Assembly: GCA_028823435.1 (NCBI GenBank)
Contig: JAPKBK010000121.1
Coordinates: 1-5,515 of the forward strand
Direction of reading: 5' to 3'
Length of the DNA stretch: 5,515 nucleotides
Origin: Flavobacteriales bacterium
Lineage (GTDB): Bacteria; Bacteroidota; Bacteroidia; Flavobacteriales_D; Sanyastnellaceae
Shown: positions 5,421 through 5,515 of the stretch, piece after piece
Numbering within the stretch: position 1 is the first letter of the stretch
Layout of the letters: each line of letters starts with the position of its first letter
Notes under the pieces: model-generated
Told to the model about the DNA's origin: nothing
The model's input: only the letters and a program-made list of their open reading frames with translations
Database searches by the model: none
Program-made: the position numbers and the translations under genes

Positions 5421-5515
5421 ATGCAATTTTTAATTGACAACATACTTTATCTGGTCCCTATAATTGCCATTTTCGGCTTAATCGTTATGGCTATTCAAGG
5501 TTCTTGGGTTCGCAA
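5421..5515 (+). CDS. hppA: N-terminus of a probable membrane-bound ion-pumping pyrophosphatase, cut by window edge
   Basis: Thirty-one codons are visible before the right edge. The peptide starts MQFLIDNILYLVPIIAIF and continues GLIVMAIQGSWVR. A short lead, one strongly hydrophobic helix (about residues 8-25) and a SWV segment just after it match the start of bacterial H+/Na+-translocating pyrophosphatases, where SWV is typically followed by KQDAG. Such enzymes hydrolyse pyrophosphate to pump ions across the inner membrane. The diagnostic catalytic motifs lie outside the window, so the call rests on this N-terminal pattern. It begins 40 bp after pdhB on the same strand, with no terminator or clear TAnnTTTG promoter between, so co-transcription is plausible. 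Confidence 0.7.
   Translation, partial: MQFLIDNILYLVPIIAIFGLIVMAIQGSWVR

Overview
The window looks like a chromosomal segment of a Bacteroidota bacterium, probably Flavobacteriales or a marine relative. Three things point there: the gene set (etfB-etfA divergent from a stand-alone pyruvate dehydrogenase E1-beta gene, a DUF151 nuclease-family protein with a UVR motif, and a DUF3127 protein beside a long flavin reductase), exact TAnnTTTG promoter elements, and the lack of clear Shine-Dalgarno sites. The phylum call is fairly firm and the family is open. Coding density is very high, every gene looks intact, and I see no mobile element, CRISPR array, tRNA or rRNA.

Left of about 4290, seven genes run leftward with very small gaps: etfB, etfA, the DUF151/UVR protein, purE, a flavin reductase-like protein, a DUF3127 protein with an SSB-like DDLPF tail, and the first 30 codons of a membrane protein that resembles short-chain fatty acid transporters. 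Spacing in order is 1 bp, 20 bp, 7 bp, a 1-base TAATG overlap, 36 bp and 40 bp, so they could form one operon. ETF carries electrons from acyl-CoA dehydrogenases to the quinone pool. Together with a possible fatty-acid importer and a flavin-binding protein it suggests an acyl-CoA oxidation theme. PurE (purine synthesis) and the nuclease-like protein look like passengers of a growth-linked transcript.

Right of about 4397, pdhB (pyruvate dehydrogenase E1 beta) runs rightward, followed 40 bp later by the first 31 codons of a probable membrane-bound pyrophosphatase (hppA). No E1-alpha gene is adjacent.

The 106-bp divergent region between etfB and pdhB is the most structured non-coding part. It holds an 11-bp perfect inverted repeat (14 of 15 with one mismatch). 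Each arm carries the same Bacteroidota -7 element, TACCTTTG, one pointing at etfB and one at pdhB. This suggests mirror-image promoters that could link pyruvate dehydrogenase and electron-transfer flavoprotein expression. I found no convincing undescribed system; this divergent control region and the SSB-tailed DUF3127 protein deserve the closest second look.
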